From Micrasema longulum (Eukaryota > Arthropoda > Insecta > Trichoptera > Brachycentridae), in NCBI GenBank assembly GCA_022494885.1, contig JAGVSM010002873.1, positions 20,654 through 84,653 of the forward strand: DNA of 64,000 nt, given 5' to 3'. Positions 10,590-20,339 of the stretch are shown in pieces. Position numbers and translations under genes: made by a program. The notes below the pieces were generated by a model, which saw only the letters and a program-made list of their open reading frames with translations, searched no databases and was not told the DNA's origin. Position 1 is the stretch's first letter, and each line of letters begins with the position of its first letter.

Positions 10590-10745
10590 CTTCTACCACT
10601 TCCATCACGCCATTTCCCCGTAGGGATAGGCGGAGAAAATGGACCGCCACACACGTTTATCCTGGCATATGTTCCTAGCTTCTTCCACATTCATACATCT
10701 TGTCATACATACCCTTCGGTTTAGTCTGCTTTTACGGACAGATAT
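10590..10745 (-). mobile_element. RTE-like LINE tail fragment
   Basis: The minus strand encodes VCMTRCMNVEEARNICQDKR then VWRSIFSAYPYGE. This equals the RCMNVEEARxxCKDRxxWxSIL block at 21665-22270. It is a 5'-truncated relic on the opposite strand to that copy. Confidence 0.7.
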
Positions 10746-11324
10746 TTTTTTTTGTCTTTTAAAGTATCTACTATACTTTTACCGATTCAGCGTTTTATTT
10801 TGGCTTAATATTTAGTTATACTATTTCAGCTTAAATTTTGAGCGGTCATTAAAAAAATATATTTGTATTTTTTAGACATATTTATTTACATTCTTACGAT
10901 TTAACCAAATTTTTCAATTTTGGAGGGCATTTTCAACGAGTTTTAAATAACGCACGATTCGAAAATGGGAATCAAGTTGTGGTAGAGTGGGGTTTAAACA
11001 TCACTAGTCACGGGACGCTTTCATGTATCAATTATTTTTTATTTTCTGTACCCAATTAAAAATACTTATAATATAAAATAAATTATCATATAAAAAAGTG
11101 CATTGATAAATATCAAGGAGTAGCTTCGAAAACCAATTACACCCTTTTGTGTATGTCCTTTAATCCTAAAATCTGCTTAATGTGCAATATGCAACACATG
11201 CATGATTCTATGTGCATTTCCTCGTACACACATACAAATCCTTAATATACGTACATATAACAGTAATGTGCGAATTTATGTGAACACAGGTAAATGATTT
11301 TGAAATAAAGTTTTTTTTAAATAA
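10746..11324. other. AT-rich DNA with no recognised element
   Basis: No gene, inverted end or repeat partner was recognised. Confidence 0.4.
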
Positions 11325-11545
11325 ACTCATATCTCAGAGGGAAAACATTTTTGAGAAGGAAATATATAGATCGAGGCATTTACAGGGCTTATGACTTGTC
11401 ATTAGCTGATTTAAGAGGCCACTGTACACACTGTGTAACATTCACTATTCTGCTTATGTTTCAACATACAAATTTCCTCAACTCTTCCATCTGTTGACCT
11501 TTGTGAAGTAAAAGAGCTGAAACCTTTATTATGTAGGTAAGAGTA
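11325..11545 (+). mobile_element. FB-A, copy 4
   Basis: Arm and centre are present: GGCATTTACAGGGCTTATGA, GGCCACTGTACACACTGTG, CTCTTCCATCTGTTGA and AGAGCTGAAACC. The outer end is missing on both sides. Confidence 0.7.
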
Positions 11546-11961
11546 GGCTAACATTTGGACATACTCAAAACATTGTTGAAAATGTTTATCTTTCGGTGTT
11601 ATTCAATAGAAAATATGTCAATACGCTTGAATTATATATTTGATCACCTGAACTTTTTTTATTGTATTATAAAAAATCGCCTTTACCTTTAAATCCTTAA
11701 GCCATAGCATCATAGATAAAAGGCCAATATCTGATGAGTTTCTAGGTGAATTAAAAATATTAACTGTATTGTTTTATAGTTTCGTAGAGAAATGAAATTG
11801 TGCTGAATCTGCAGGAATATTATGTCTGCAAGATATTGTTTTAAATATTTTACAAATCTATAAAAACACAAATAACACTGTGAACAAAACAAGCAATACA
11901 ACTGACATTGACTTTAACTCAATGCAGAATAATAAGTAATATGATTTTTTTATATAAATAG

Positions 11962-12787
11962 TAGTGACGGACTGATGTTTCGGGTTCGGCCAGTAAATAT
12001 AACGAGTTTTGACTGCGGTTTCGGTTTCAGCCAAATATTGTCCAAAACTTAAGCGAAACCTGGTCGGGATGTGTCGGATTACGTTTGGTTGTACACAGAT
12101 GAAAAATGAGCACAACAAGAGATATTGAATAGTTGCTAATTCAAATATTTAATTATTGTATTGTTATTGTCTATCATAAAAAATAAAAACAAGACTGATT
12201 TTGTGATTTGTTGACTCTAGCTAGTTGTCCAACGATTTTTCTTATTTATATTTTCATGGTTTCTTTATAGTTTATGGGTTAGAGATCATTTAACGTACAT
12301 TGAAGAACTGTTTCAGACAAGTTATAAGTAAGTATAAAACTTATCAAAAAGGGGTGAAAATATACAAATTCACTCATTCAATTTATGCCTTTAATTTCAT
12401 TGTATTTTTTACTTAACGCTTATTTATATGAATTCGTAAGGTTAAACAAAAAAAACACTAACTTTAGACGTTCAGAAGTGACTTTTTAGCTAATTCAAAT
12501 AATCCTTTATTTTCTTATTATTTTTTTTTTTTTTTTTTCAAACTTATTTTACTAAAATAAACATGAGCAAAATGGTAAATGTTAAACAGTGTATAAAGTG
12601 GCCACTTAAACTAGCTATTGGCAGCGCATAAGCTCTGCTACCACATTGTTTTATTTAAGGTGTTTTCTATCCCTGTTGTAATTTGCTCTTTTAATTAAGT
12701 TTCGGCTTTGGTTTTAGCCGAAACTAGAACAGTAACCGATATTCAGTTTCGGTTTTAGCTGAAAAACCTTGTTTCTTTCGGTCACTA
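11962..12787. mobile_element. hAT-like non-autonomous element with nested FB-A piece
   Basis: The ends are inverted: TAGTGACGGA at the left and the reverse complement TAGTGACCGA at the right. Both ends carry repeated TTTCGG/GGTTT-AGCC motifs. Flanking 8-mers ATAAATAG (11954-11961) and ACAAATAA (12788-12795) match at 6 of 8 positions, as expected for an aged hAT 8-bp target duplication. Inside lies an FB-A arm at 12570-12694. There is no transposase; the 63-86-codon frames crossing its left end are chance. Confidence 0.55.
12570..12694 (-). mobile_element. FB-A arm nested in the hAT-like element
   Basis: Minus orientation of the arm: CAGTGTATAAAGTGGCCACT, then TAAACTAGC, CATAAGCTCTG, TTTATTTAAGGTGTTTTC and CTGTTGTAATTTG. 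It is preceded by a T run at 12520-12538. Confidence 0.65.
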
Positions 12788-12795
12788 ACAAATAA

Positions 12796-13440
12796 CTCTC
12801 ATAATTGTTTTGCTGCATAAAAGCCATATATAAAAGAACGACTCACTGAATGTTCAGATTAATTTAAACAATATTGTATTTAATACTTATACAAAAGTAA
12901 TGTGTATTGAATATGAACATACATACATACAAAACATGTACTGTGTACTTTCCTACATATAAAGTAGATATATGTAATTCCTTCTGATAGTGTAGTTCGG
13001 TTCGCTAATGGTTCGCTAACAAACAGAATAATATTTGGCGTCACAATACATGCATATTGAACGTGCCAAAATATGTGCAAACTTTAATATGATTTAGTCA
13101 ATATTATGATGATTATTCATCTAGCGAAATACGGTAAGTCAATTTAGAATTTACAACGGTTTTTTTTAAATATTTGAATTGTTTATTTATAATAAACAGA
13201 CGTACCTAATTTAAATATACAAATATACGCACTCGTATCGTAAAAAGCGTTTAAAAAAAAATTGCGAAAAATTTTTATCATTTTAATTTTTGTCAAGTAA
13301 TTTTTGTCACACCGTTTTATTTTTTCATCCAGTTCAGTCATAGGGGTGAAATAAGGTAAATTGAATGTATTATTATTAGTTTACTGGTTTTATTTTATTG
13401 TTAATTAATCTGTATTTTGTAAAAAGTAAACTTTTGAGAA
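12796..13440. other. AT-rich spacer
   Basis: No element or gene was recognised. Confidence 0.4.
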
Positions 13441-13765
13441 TATTATAAACAATTTCAAATCCCTCGATACTAACAAGGTCCCACCGCCATTATCGTTTCA
13501 TCCCCTGTGAATATTTTCGTCCCATATACATAACATTATAATATAAGTACAAAGGGTATTATGTTCTCACCCCTCCCAGTGCGTGGAATACTGCACAGTG
13601 CTATTTGTCGTGCACTCCTAAACCCCTTGAAGCACAGATTGCCGCGTGTAATTTAAACCCCAATAAGCGAGTCTGGGGTTTAATTTCGTACATGGCTTCG
13701 CGTGGCTCAAATGACATTGTAAAAAGAGGGTGGACATTTGATTTAATACATAACGATTAGGTATT
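13441..13765. other. GC-richer, non-repetitive island with 13-bp hairpin
   Basis: Distinctly less AT-rich than its surroundings and without copies in the window. It contains an inverted repeat at 13650-13686: arms TTAAACCCCA (13653-13662) and TGGGGTTTAA (13674-13683), extendable to 13 pairs with one mismatch, loop 11 nt. No long frame is open. It may be conserved non-coding DNA or part of an exon; this is an inference from composition only. Confidence 0.3.
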
Positions 13766-14215
13766 AATAGATGAGTATATAAACGTAATATAAAAAAACT
13801 ATTTTTATCTCATCAGCCTTAAAGCTTACCCATAATATACCTCATCTTATCTCATCTGATCTCATCTGATCCATCTGTGGACTTACAATTGCATTCGCAG
13901 TGCCGAAAAACTAAATAAATTACTCGCTGCCCTTTCAGAAAAGCTGCCCAAAAAACCTCTGTATTTTGATAGACTTCATATGTTATATATATTTTGTTTA
14001 AAACTCGTTTATTTATCGTAGCTGCTCCAAATTTAATTTATTTTGTCCCCATTTAGATATTTTTAATACAAAATTTTGTGACTTCAAAAAAAAACTTTTT
14101 GAAACACTGTAAAATGAAACATTTGTCAGTGTGTAATAAGTTTATGTTCCTTTAAATATGTTCATTTTATTATGATATAAAATTTTTGAATTGGTCAACT
14201 TTATTATGAAAATCC
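13766..14215. other. Unassigned DNA with short TCATCTGATC iteration
   Basis: At 13850-13875 the motif ATCTCATCTG/ATCTGATC is repeated three times with variation. Otherwise nothing is recognised. Confidence 0.35.
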
Positions 14216-14217
14216 CT

Positions 14218-14538
14218 CTCCTCCACTCTATTTTCACACAGCTCTTGCTTCCTCTATATTCATACATCTTATCATGCACGCACGCCGATTATTTCGACTT
14301 TTGACAAGTCTATCTTCAAGTATTTGTCGAATTTGATCGTGCCATGCCTATCTCGGTTTTCTTCGTTTTCTGCATCCATCAACATTCGAACTTTTTTGTC
14401 CATTTGTTCTGCATGTCCAAACCAACGCAACACTCTTTTCTTGATTTTGTTGATAATACTGGTCTCAGTCTAACACGACGGACTTCGACATTTACCAATC
14501 ATACATCGTCTGACCACACATTCGCCTGAGAGTTGTCA
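14218..14538 (-). mobile_element. RTE-like LINE, C-terminal relic
   Basis: The minus strand encodes RTNGQK, then NVDGCRKRRKPR, a stop, AWHDQIRQILEDRLVK and SRNNRRACMIRCMNIEEARA. This matches the GRPR...W...ILEDxLxKSRNNRRxxMxRCMNxEEAR region at 21665-22270. The plus-strand frame 14344-14529 is its shadow. Stops confirm a dead copy. Confidence 0.7.
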
Positions 14539-14709
14539 AAGCGTATGATATCTTACCTCATAATAATCTCAATTATTCTGCGAGTAGTGCTCTAGTGGAG
14601 TGCCCTATGGACTATTAATAATTAAAAATATTCATTAACCTACCCCAGCCTATTTTTCAGTTTTTGTATGGTTAGAAGATACTGCTTATAGCAATAATCC
14701 CGCCAAGGT

Positions 14710-14893
14710 GGCCTCCGTGTTGCAGTGGTCAAGACGCTTGACTCACGCACGCAAGGTTCCGGGTTCGATTCCCGGTGAGAACACCATAAAAAAGTGATTT
14801 TTCTCAAGCCTGGGTATAATGTAATTCACCACTGTTATCGGGCCTCCTGGCCTATTGTGGTGCAAATAAATAAAATAATAATAAATAAAACAA
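14710..14893 (+). mobile_element. SINE-C, copy 1 (full length)
   Basis: A 75-nt tRNA-like head starts at GGCCTCCGTG and carries an A-box-like TGCAGTGGTCAAGACG and a perfect B box GGTTCGATTCC (14762-14772), the internal Pol III promoter of tRNA-derived SINEs. The body reads TTTTCTCAAGCCTGGGT, GTAATTCACCACTGT, CCTCCTGGCC and TTGTGGTGCAAATAAATAAA. The head resembles Glu/Asp/Gly-type tRNAs but cannot close an acceptor stem, so it is not a tRNA gene. The same unit occurs at 31343, 47797 and 60508. Confidence 0.85.
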
Positions 14894-14924
14894 TGTACTG
14901 TGCGAAAAAAAATAAAAAAACATG

Positions 14925-14992
14925 TTCAGTTGGTTTAGTGCGTTAGCTTACCATACCAAAGTTTTTGAGTTCGATTACCGATAAAGTCAATA
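14925..14992 (+). mobile_element. Diverged tRNA-like SINE head
   Basis: GTTGGTTTAGTGCG (A-box-like), TTAGCTTACCATACC and GAGTTCGATTACC (B-box-like) in tRNA spacing. It resembles the SINE-D head with GCTTACCAT at the anticodon region. The body is not recognisable. Confidence 0.4.
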
Positions 14993-15139
14993 TTAAAACC
15001 GTATTAGTTTTATGTTTGATTTAATCAGCAATATTTTATATAAAAGTAAGAAATATCTATTCTAATGTTGAAAGAATGCACAAATAAATTGGCTTGCTCA
15101 CAGTAAAGCAGCAAATTTAATATTTAGTAACAAGTTTTA

Positions 15140-15475
15140 TACATAAAATAATTAAAAGGATGAATAAAATGAAATCAATTATAAAATTTATTCAAATTCA
15201 AATAAAAAATGAAACAAGGGATAAAAAAAATATAAGATTACCAATGAGAAAAAAAACAGAATCTCAAAACTCATTGTACAAGGGATTGAAGCTGTACAAT
15301 GAGTTACCTGAAGAAATAAAGAAGATAAAAAAGATCAAAATATTCCAAATTGATTTGAAAAAATATCTTATTAAGAAATTTTGATAAAAAAATTATTGTG
15401 TCATTAAAAGTTTATATTAGTTCTTAAAATGTTATGAACTAACTTAATAAAGCATAAATTAATAAATCTTCCCTT
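15140..15475 (+). mobile_element. LINE RT C-terminal fragment (open, 74 codons)
   Basis: The frame 15160-15384 encodes NETRDKKNIRLPMRKKTESQ, NSLYKGLKLYNELPEEIK and a lysine-rich end. It is the intact-frame version of the relic at 3735-3940. The pattern NTR...LP..R...S....G.KLYNELPEEIK...F...LKK is the C-terminus of CR1/Jockey/L2-type ORF2 proteins. The apparent ATG start is internal to the original protein. The 3' end runs into TTAAAATGTTATGAACTAAC and AATAAATTAATAAA. Confidence 0.7.
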
Positions 15476-15494
15476 GTGTAAATTACAAATTATC

Positions 15495-15552
15495 ACGTAT
15501 TGGTGATCGAATGCAGTGCCCTATGCACTATTAGATGAGGATGAAAGAAATA
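15495..15552 (+). mobile_element. SINE-D tail fragment
   Basis: GAATGCAGTGCCCTATGCAC, then ATTAGATGAGGATGAAAG. This equals the SINE-D 3' end seen at 41815-41865. Confidence 0.6.
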
Positions 15553-15639
15553 CGAAATGACGTTATTTTAATTAAATCCCTAAAATGATGAGTGCTTTCG
15601 ATCCATATTTGCCATTTTGATAATCCTTATTTTCCATAC

Positions 15640-15860
15640 ATGTACAACTTAGGGGTAGTTGTGTGATCATTCGATATTTTAATTAAACCCCCAATACCAT
15701 TCCGCGAGGGGGTGATCATAGGGAGGGGGCGGTTAACGAAAGAGGGTAAAATAAAAATGGCAATCATCCCTTGACACGTGTCCAGGAACACGTGGAATAA
15801 TGGGGGGACGGAAAGAGGAACAATGATTTATGTGGGATGATAAAAATATGACGATCGTTG
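15640..15860. other. GC-richer non-repetitive island with paired CACGTG motifs
   Basis: Contains GACACGTGTC and AACACGTGGA a few bases apart (about 15774-15796). Both hold the E-box CACGTG, and the first is a perfect 10-bp palindrome. G-rich patches (GAGGGGGTGATC, GGGAGGGGGCGG) flank it. There is no ORF and no repeat partner. It is a candidate cis-regulatory patch by motif clustering only. Confidence 0.25.
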
Positions 15861-16016
15861 ATACATTATATACGTATGTACATAAAAGGTAGCTCTAAAA
15901 TAAATCTGCATTGAAGGTGAGATTAAAACGAGTATTTATTTTTTAAATTAATATCTTCACAATAACGAAAGCCTTTAAACTAAACATTAATATTTTATTC
16001 TTCACGATTTTTAATT

Positions 16017-16135
16017 GTCGGCCTCGTAGTGTAATGGTCAGCGCTTTTGCCTACCATGCAAGAGGTTTTGGGTTTAATTCCCGACATGGTTGACATGAAA
16101 TATTTATTTGAAGAGGTGTTTTACACTATTGCGTA
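16017..16135 (+). mobile_element. SINE-D, head and part of body
   Basis: GTCGGCCTCGTAGTGTAATG is followed by GTCAGCGC, GCCTACCATGCAAGAGGT and the B-box-like GGTTTAATTCC, then ACATGAAATATTTATTTG. The GCCTACCAT-x-CAAGAGG core resembles the anticodon arm of tRNA-Gly. The body stops at about 16130, before the usual tail. Confidence 0.8.
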
Positions 16136-16550
16136 TTTACGTTTTGTGTCGTATTTATATTGTCTTTATGGATGTGAAATAAACAATTATTTTTAATTAA
16201 CGATTTTACAGGTAGCTTTTTTAATTTCTTGAACATTTGAACATTGGAAAAAGTAGACGGGTTTTACAGTGTAACTTTTATAATTAGTTTTAGTATTTTT
16301 CGACTGGTAAAATATTTGTTTTAAAAGCACCAGCTCATCCGATTATTTTATACTGTAATATGGATTTGACTTATGCAAAGTTAATGGATTTAACTTAATA
16401 ACTTCGCCTTAAATTATTATAAATATCAATTTTATTAATTGTACTGTTTGTTTCCGGAAGCGACGCCATCGACTTTCTGGTAATCAATGAAATCAATAGA
16501 AGTTAGCACATTTGGCTACCATACTTATTTTTTTCAACTTTTAAACAAAA
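16136..16550. other. AT-rich spacer
   Basis: Nothing recognised. Confidence 0.4.
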
Positions 16551-16552
16551 TC

Positions 16553-16700
16553 GGTTGTGGTCCCGTGGCTAGCTTTGCGGACACATGATTAAGTGGTTCA
16601 AGGTTCGAACTCTACGAGGTTCAACTTGATTTCCATTTTCTATAAGTGAGTTATTAGCAACTCATAAAAACGGCCTCAACATATAAACATGTAAATCGTT
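16553..16700 (+). mobile_element. SINE-G, copy 2
   Basis: The tRNA-like head GTGGTCCCGTGGCTAG...GGTTCAAGGTTCGAACTCTA leads into the body TTTCCATTTTCTATAAGTGA, GTTATTAGCAACTCA and AACGGCCTCAA. It matches 116-275 and the head at 46573-46650 (GTCCCGCGGCTAT...GGTTCGATCCC). Confidence 0.6.
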
Positions 16701-16839
16701 GGAAAGCATCAAAAAAATATTTTTAATAACAACGACTTTCCCCAAGAAAGTCAACAAATAATTGTAAGAGTATTTAATAGAATTTTAATGGTAACATAAA
16801 TTGATTATTTTTTAATTAATGTGTGGTTGAACATTGAGG

Positions 16840-16965
16840 GAAGATCCTTAAGCCCACCATCCACCCGCAGCTGTTATAGAGTCCTAGGGGACTCTCTATC
16901 AGCTGCACATCGAGGAAAGTTATTACAAATATTCCTAAAGAATACAAACTATATGCAGATTAAGG
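16840..16965. repeat. Repeat J, copy 1 (double hairpin)
   Basis: About 125 bp nearly identical to 63875-64000. It holds two inverted repeats: CAGCTG...AGAGTCC paired with GGACTCT...CAGCTG (about 15 of 17 pairs), and ATATTCCTAAAGAATA. In the minus frame both copies read AADRES-RTL then stop, so it might be the tail of a LINE ORF. A structured non-coding repeat is the alternative. Confidence 0.55.
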
Positions 16966-17010
16966 AGGAGGGAGGAGGAGGGAGGAGGAGGGAGGAGGAG
17001 GGAGGAGGAT
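16963..17010 (+). repeat. GGAGGAGGAG minisatellite
   Basis: About 4.5 copies of a 10-bp GGAGGAGGAG unit, purely purine on this strand, directly following repeat J. Such G-runs can form quadruplexes or triplexes. Downstream, AACAGAGGC (17017-17025) and GCCTCTGTT (about 17060-17068) form a 9-bp stem followed by a T run. Confidence 0.8.
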
Positions 17011-17039
17011 GTATGAACAGAGGCTAACACGTCGTCCCC

Positions 17040-17384
17040 GCCCCTCCAGGAATCCCTCAATGCCTCTGTTTTTTATAATGCAAAAATATATATTTACCCA
17101 AACAATTTACACAAATAAACGTAGGTATACAAATATACAAATACAATGACTTAAAACTTAAGTAACAGAACAAACCTGAACCTGTGTGCCTGGATATTGA
17201 ACAATATGCAAGACCTGTCAACAGAGGGCGCTGTCGAAATTGGATAAAAAAAATAACACAAGAGAGATCGCCCTCTTTTCCACGCCAACAGTCTTCAAAT
17301 TAATTTGTTACTTTTCATCTCTAAAGGTCTTGATTGTAAATTATTCTTGCCATTTTAAATTCAGTAAAAAATACATTCATGTAA
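17040..17384. other. Unassigned DNA with one CTCF-like motif
   Basis: No gene. At 17218-17230 TCAACAGAGGGCG matches 10 of 12 positions of the CTCF core CCASYAGRKGGC. A second similar site is at 22673-22684. Confidence 0.25.
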
Positions 17385-17740
17385 GAAAATTGCTTTGTCT
17401 TCAAAGGTGTAAAAAAATATAATAATCTTCCCAATGAACTAAAAAACTATTAAGAATAATATATTAATAAATAAATTTAAAGAAATTTTTTGAACACGTG
17501 TGAAAACTACGTTTTTTTCTTTATACATCCTATGCTTTTATTTATTTTTCTCATTTACTTGTATTTAAAGTAATATAAACTCTTATAAATAAACAGCTAC
17601 AACAGTGTAAGTCACTCTACAAGCACAAGAGTTAGTCTCTTTTTTTGGAGAGTTACAGTGATAAGATTTACTAGATGTGTAAAAATAGATATGTATAGAA
17701 TTTTAAAAAAACATGTGCATTTTATGAAATTTACTGATAA
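17385..17740 (+). mobile_element. LINE RT C-terminal relic plus 3' UTR
   Basis: Encodes CFVFKGVKKYNNLPNELKNY before stops. The inverted copy at 49605-50097 keeps the open frame with SFVFKGVKKYNNLPNELKTI. The two also share 3' UTR blocks: AAGCACAAGAGTTAGTCTC, GTTACAGTGATAAGATT and TTTTAAAAAAACATGT. This is the end of a CR1/Jockey-type LINE. Confidence 0.7.
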
Positions 17741-17930
17741 AAAAGAAAATTTAAATTCTTCATCCCGAATCATTATTATTTCATTTTGACATTCTAATTA
17801 ACTGTAATTAAATTAATGTCAACAAATTTTTAAGAGATATTTGAATCAAATAAGAATTGTTCCATGTTTTCACCAAATTATTGCTAATTCATCATGATAA
17901 TTTACTTATTTAAACGCTTTATATACATAC
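17741..17930. other. AT-rich spacer
   Basis: Nothing recognised. Confidence 0.4.
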
Positions 17931-17933
17931 AAA

Positions 17934-18058
17934 GTTTATAAAAACATAAAAAGGCTGGCATATTATCTATGGCAATTTCTTCCTACCAACATTACAGTTC
18001 AATTTGAGAAAATAAGTAGTAGGTATATGAACATGTTGTTGGTACGAGTGTATATATT
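17934..18058 (-). mobile_element. LINE 3' tail fragment (shared hairpin tail)
   Basis: In minus orientation it reads GTAATGTTGGTAGGAAGAAA then TTGCCATAGATAATATGCC. This corresponds to the 3' tail GGAAGAAATTGCC...GGCAATAAGCCCGCC of the LINEs at 25.3-27.2 kb. Its inner palindrome has decayed. Confidence 0.55.
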
Positions 18059-18099
18059 GTAGGTTCCTGATAATTACCTAAAACTGCATCAGCAGAGAT

Positions 18100-18372
18100 T
18101 GATACATATTCCAATATACAAGACCAACCTGCCGATGGTTATGCATGTTGGAAGGGTTCCCGCCATGCTGAACGACATCGCTCAGAATGTTGAACTGTTT
18201 CATGTATCCAAAAGGGTATTCGGGAGCAGGATTCTCCTACTACTTTGACAAAAGTATCTTTGATGTATTTTTATCTTTGTACAATATTTACGCCTTGACT
18301 GTAACTTTGTATTGTATTAATAGTTTTTAAAGAAACGAATTGAATTAAATATTTGAATATTTTAACTGTAAA
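18100..18372 (+). mobile_element. LINE ORF end plus 3' UTR (family P), copy 1
   Basis: The frame ending at about 18252 encodes TNLPMVMHVGRVPAMLND, IAQNVELFHVSKRVFG and SRILLLL then stop. The copy at 40150-40415 encodes the same peptide with substitutions (AMLNNIALDINLIHVSEGV...SRILLLL). Both are followed by TTTGACA-AAGTMTTT, a T-rich stretch, and GAATTGAATT. Conserved peptide plus shared UTR indicates the 3' end of a non-LTR retrotransposon. The clade is not identified. Confidence 0.6.
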
Positions 18373-18520
18373 ACGACACATAGAAATTTTATTTTTTTTA
18401 TAAACAAGAATAAACTAAATTTCTACACTATTCTATTAAAAGAGGAGTGCTTAAAAGTAGGAAAGTGCACTGCATTCGTTCACTAAATGCAGTATATATC
18501 GATCGTCTTCCATATAAAGG

Positions 18521-18610
18521 TAAGGTGATCAGCCTTACGCTTCAGGCGCCAGTCCAGAAATATTAAATATTGCAATGTGGAACCACCTTTTTAGTTAGCA
18601 TTTAGGTAAA
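18521..18610 (-). mobile_element. SINE-D body fragment
   Basis: GGTAAGGTGATCAGCCTTAC, CTTCAGGCGCCAGTCCAG, then ATATTGCAATGTGGAACCAC. This is the middle of SINE-D in reverse, as at 33205-33461. Confidence 0.7.
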
Positions 18611-18644
18611 ATTCTGAATAAGGAAATCAAGCGGAGATAAATGC

Positions 18645-18735
18645 ACCTTATAGTGTAGTAGTTGGCGCGTTCGCTTACCGTGCTTGAGGTCCCGGTTCCA
18701 ATTTTGGGAAAGACGACATGAAATGGTAATCACGT
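18645..18735 (+). mobile_element. SINE-D head, diverged
   Basis: TAGTGTAGTAGTTGGCGCGT, TCGCTTACCGTGCTTGAGGT, CCCGGTTCCAATTTTGGGAA, then GACATGAAATGG. The B box is damaged. It lies head-to-head with the preceding reverse body fragment, so an inversion or two insertions are needed. Confidence 0.6.
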
Positions 18736-18884
18736 ATTTTAATTATTTTTAAAAATTAGTTGAGATCAAAACAACACAAAAACATGGTTTTATTGGTTGT
18801 ATGGATTTATGGGTAAACGGTTTAAATCCTAGCTACTCCATTATCGAATTGGGAAAAGTTACAGCGAACAAGAGTAACTCCAGC

Positions 18885-19060
18885 GATTGGAGATTTTCGA
18901 GTACCATAGCACTCGAAAATCATAATAAGCTCCCATTTTGTTTGTTTGTTTCCAACCAATAGGCGGCGTTCCCGCCATCACGTGGCTCGGATTCGATTGT
19001 TTTGTTCGTAATTTAAATTTCAAGCGTCTCTCTTGACGGGGACTTAACAAACAACCCTGA
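18885..19060. promoter_or_regulatory. Non-repetitive patch: 11-bp hairpin, CCAAT and E-box
   Basis: A perfect hairpin GATTTTCGAGT (18892-18902) / ACTCGAAAATC (18911-18921) with an 8-nt loop is followed by AACCAATAGG (NF-Y-like, around 18954-18963) and TCACGTGG (E-box, around 18979-18986). Base composition is more balanced than in neighbouring DNA. No TATA box or ORF supports a promoter, so this is a motif cluster only. Confidence 0.25.
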
Positions 19061-19774
19061 TCGTATTGTCAACAACGTTGTATTGACTCTAGTGGAGTTA
19101 GATGCTCTCAACTTTCGACTGTAGTACTTTAGAATCAAACAACCTTCTAATTTGATTTTTATTTTAAAAAACAATTGCAATGCTATGGCAATTGGTGGGT
19201 TGTAAATTTTTGAAAAGTGCAAAATAATTTCTTGCGTGTTAACATAAGTTGTGTCCGTTTTTTCCAAATCAAAAAATGAGCACCAAAAGTAAATCAAAAT
19301 AGTAAAGGTAATGTATAATTTTGTAGTTCATTATGTTTGCTTGATATACGCTTTTTGTAGTATCAGTGCGATAAAAGAGAGGTGCATCTTAGAAAAAGTT
19401 CTGCCATTTTTGGGTATTTCATGTTTATTTATTATTCATTCAGATAATAAGTAATCTTATTTTTTGTTTTGTACACCATTTTGTAGAAAAGACTAAAATT
19501 ATATTGTTATGATATTTGTTACAATCAATATAGTGTAAAGTTTCCGCAAACCAAGTTTTGTAAAATTTCTATGGAAAATAAATGTAAAAATGGCTTTATG
19601 AATAATTTGTTTCCTATTTTCGTTTACAATAACTTAAATCAACTTGGACAGACCAAGCCACAGAAAGTAGCTTGATGGGATTTTATTTGCTGTATTTTTT
19701 AATTTTTTTAATAATTTAAAATGTAATTGTGTAAAAATGAATATGAATGTAAATAAAAAATTAAATTAAGCAAT
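19061..19774. other. AT-rich DNA with no recognised element
   Basis: The 94-codon minus frame at 19013-19297 is unrecognised and lacks features of a real exon. Confidence 0.35.
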
Positions 19775-20038
19775 GCTTTTGAGTAGTCCAAACGTTTGTA
19801 GACCTAGTGGATTTTCTCCCTAGGGAGTTATCTTGATTTGATATTAAAAAAGGTTTCAGCTCTCTTACTTCACAAAAGTTAACAGATGGAAGAATTAATT
19901 GAAGTTTAATCATAGGCCGAATGGTAAGTGTTGCACAGTGGTTAAAGTTGCCACTTGAACCTGCCAATTACAAGTCATTGCCCTGTAAATGCCTAGACTT
20001 TCATATTCCCTTCTTAAAAATATTTTTACCTCACTGTT
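19775..20038 (-). mobile_element. FB-A, copy 6 (outer end plus opposite arm)
   Basis: Left: TAGTCCAAACGTTTGTAGAC and CTCCCTAGGGAGTTA (outer end). Then the centre (AGGTTTCAGCTCTCTTACTT, TTAACAGATGGAAGAATT) and the reverse arm (TGCACAGTGGTTAAAGTTGC, CATTGCCCTGTAAATGCC, TAGACTTTCATATTCCCTTC). This shows outer end, centre and opposite arm in one molecule. Confidence 0.7.
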
Positions 20039-20106
20039 GATTAAGACAATTAAGACTTCTCTATTTGTGGTATTCATCGAGGAAGAGACAACTGTCTATT
20101 TTAAGA

Positions 20107-20139
20107 GGGTAACTCAAAATTCTGATTTTGAGGTTACCT
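20107..20139. repeat. 13-bp hairpin
   Basis: GGTAACTCAAAAT and ATTTTGAGGTTACC are inverted copies with a single bulged base, separated by TCTG. There is no T-run terminator. It may be the remnant of a foldback element. Confidence 0.5.
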
Positions 20140-20339
20140 AGTTGTAGTCATTACCCCAAGATATTATTAAAAAAAACCATCCACAGATAAACTGAATGTG
20201 TATATGATTTTATTTAATGGATTCTTTTTAAACAGAAGGAAACAACTAATTATGTAAATCAACCAAATATTTTGATCTCATCAAAAATCACTCAGCGATT
20301 TCATACTAAGTTTAAAATAAGTTAAATGTTAAAATATCG

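Noticed and set aside
14710..14785. tRNA gene (Glu/Asp/Gly-like)
   Set aside because: The GGCCTCCG start cannot pair with the GAGAACAC end; the same head with a common body occurs at least four times, so it is SINE-C.
16821..17027. ORF with a Gly/Arg/Glu-rich C-terminus
   Set aside because: The end is translation of the GGAGGAGGAG minisatellite and the start is repeat J, present also at 63875.
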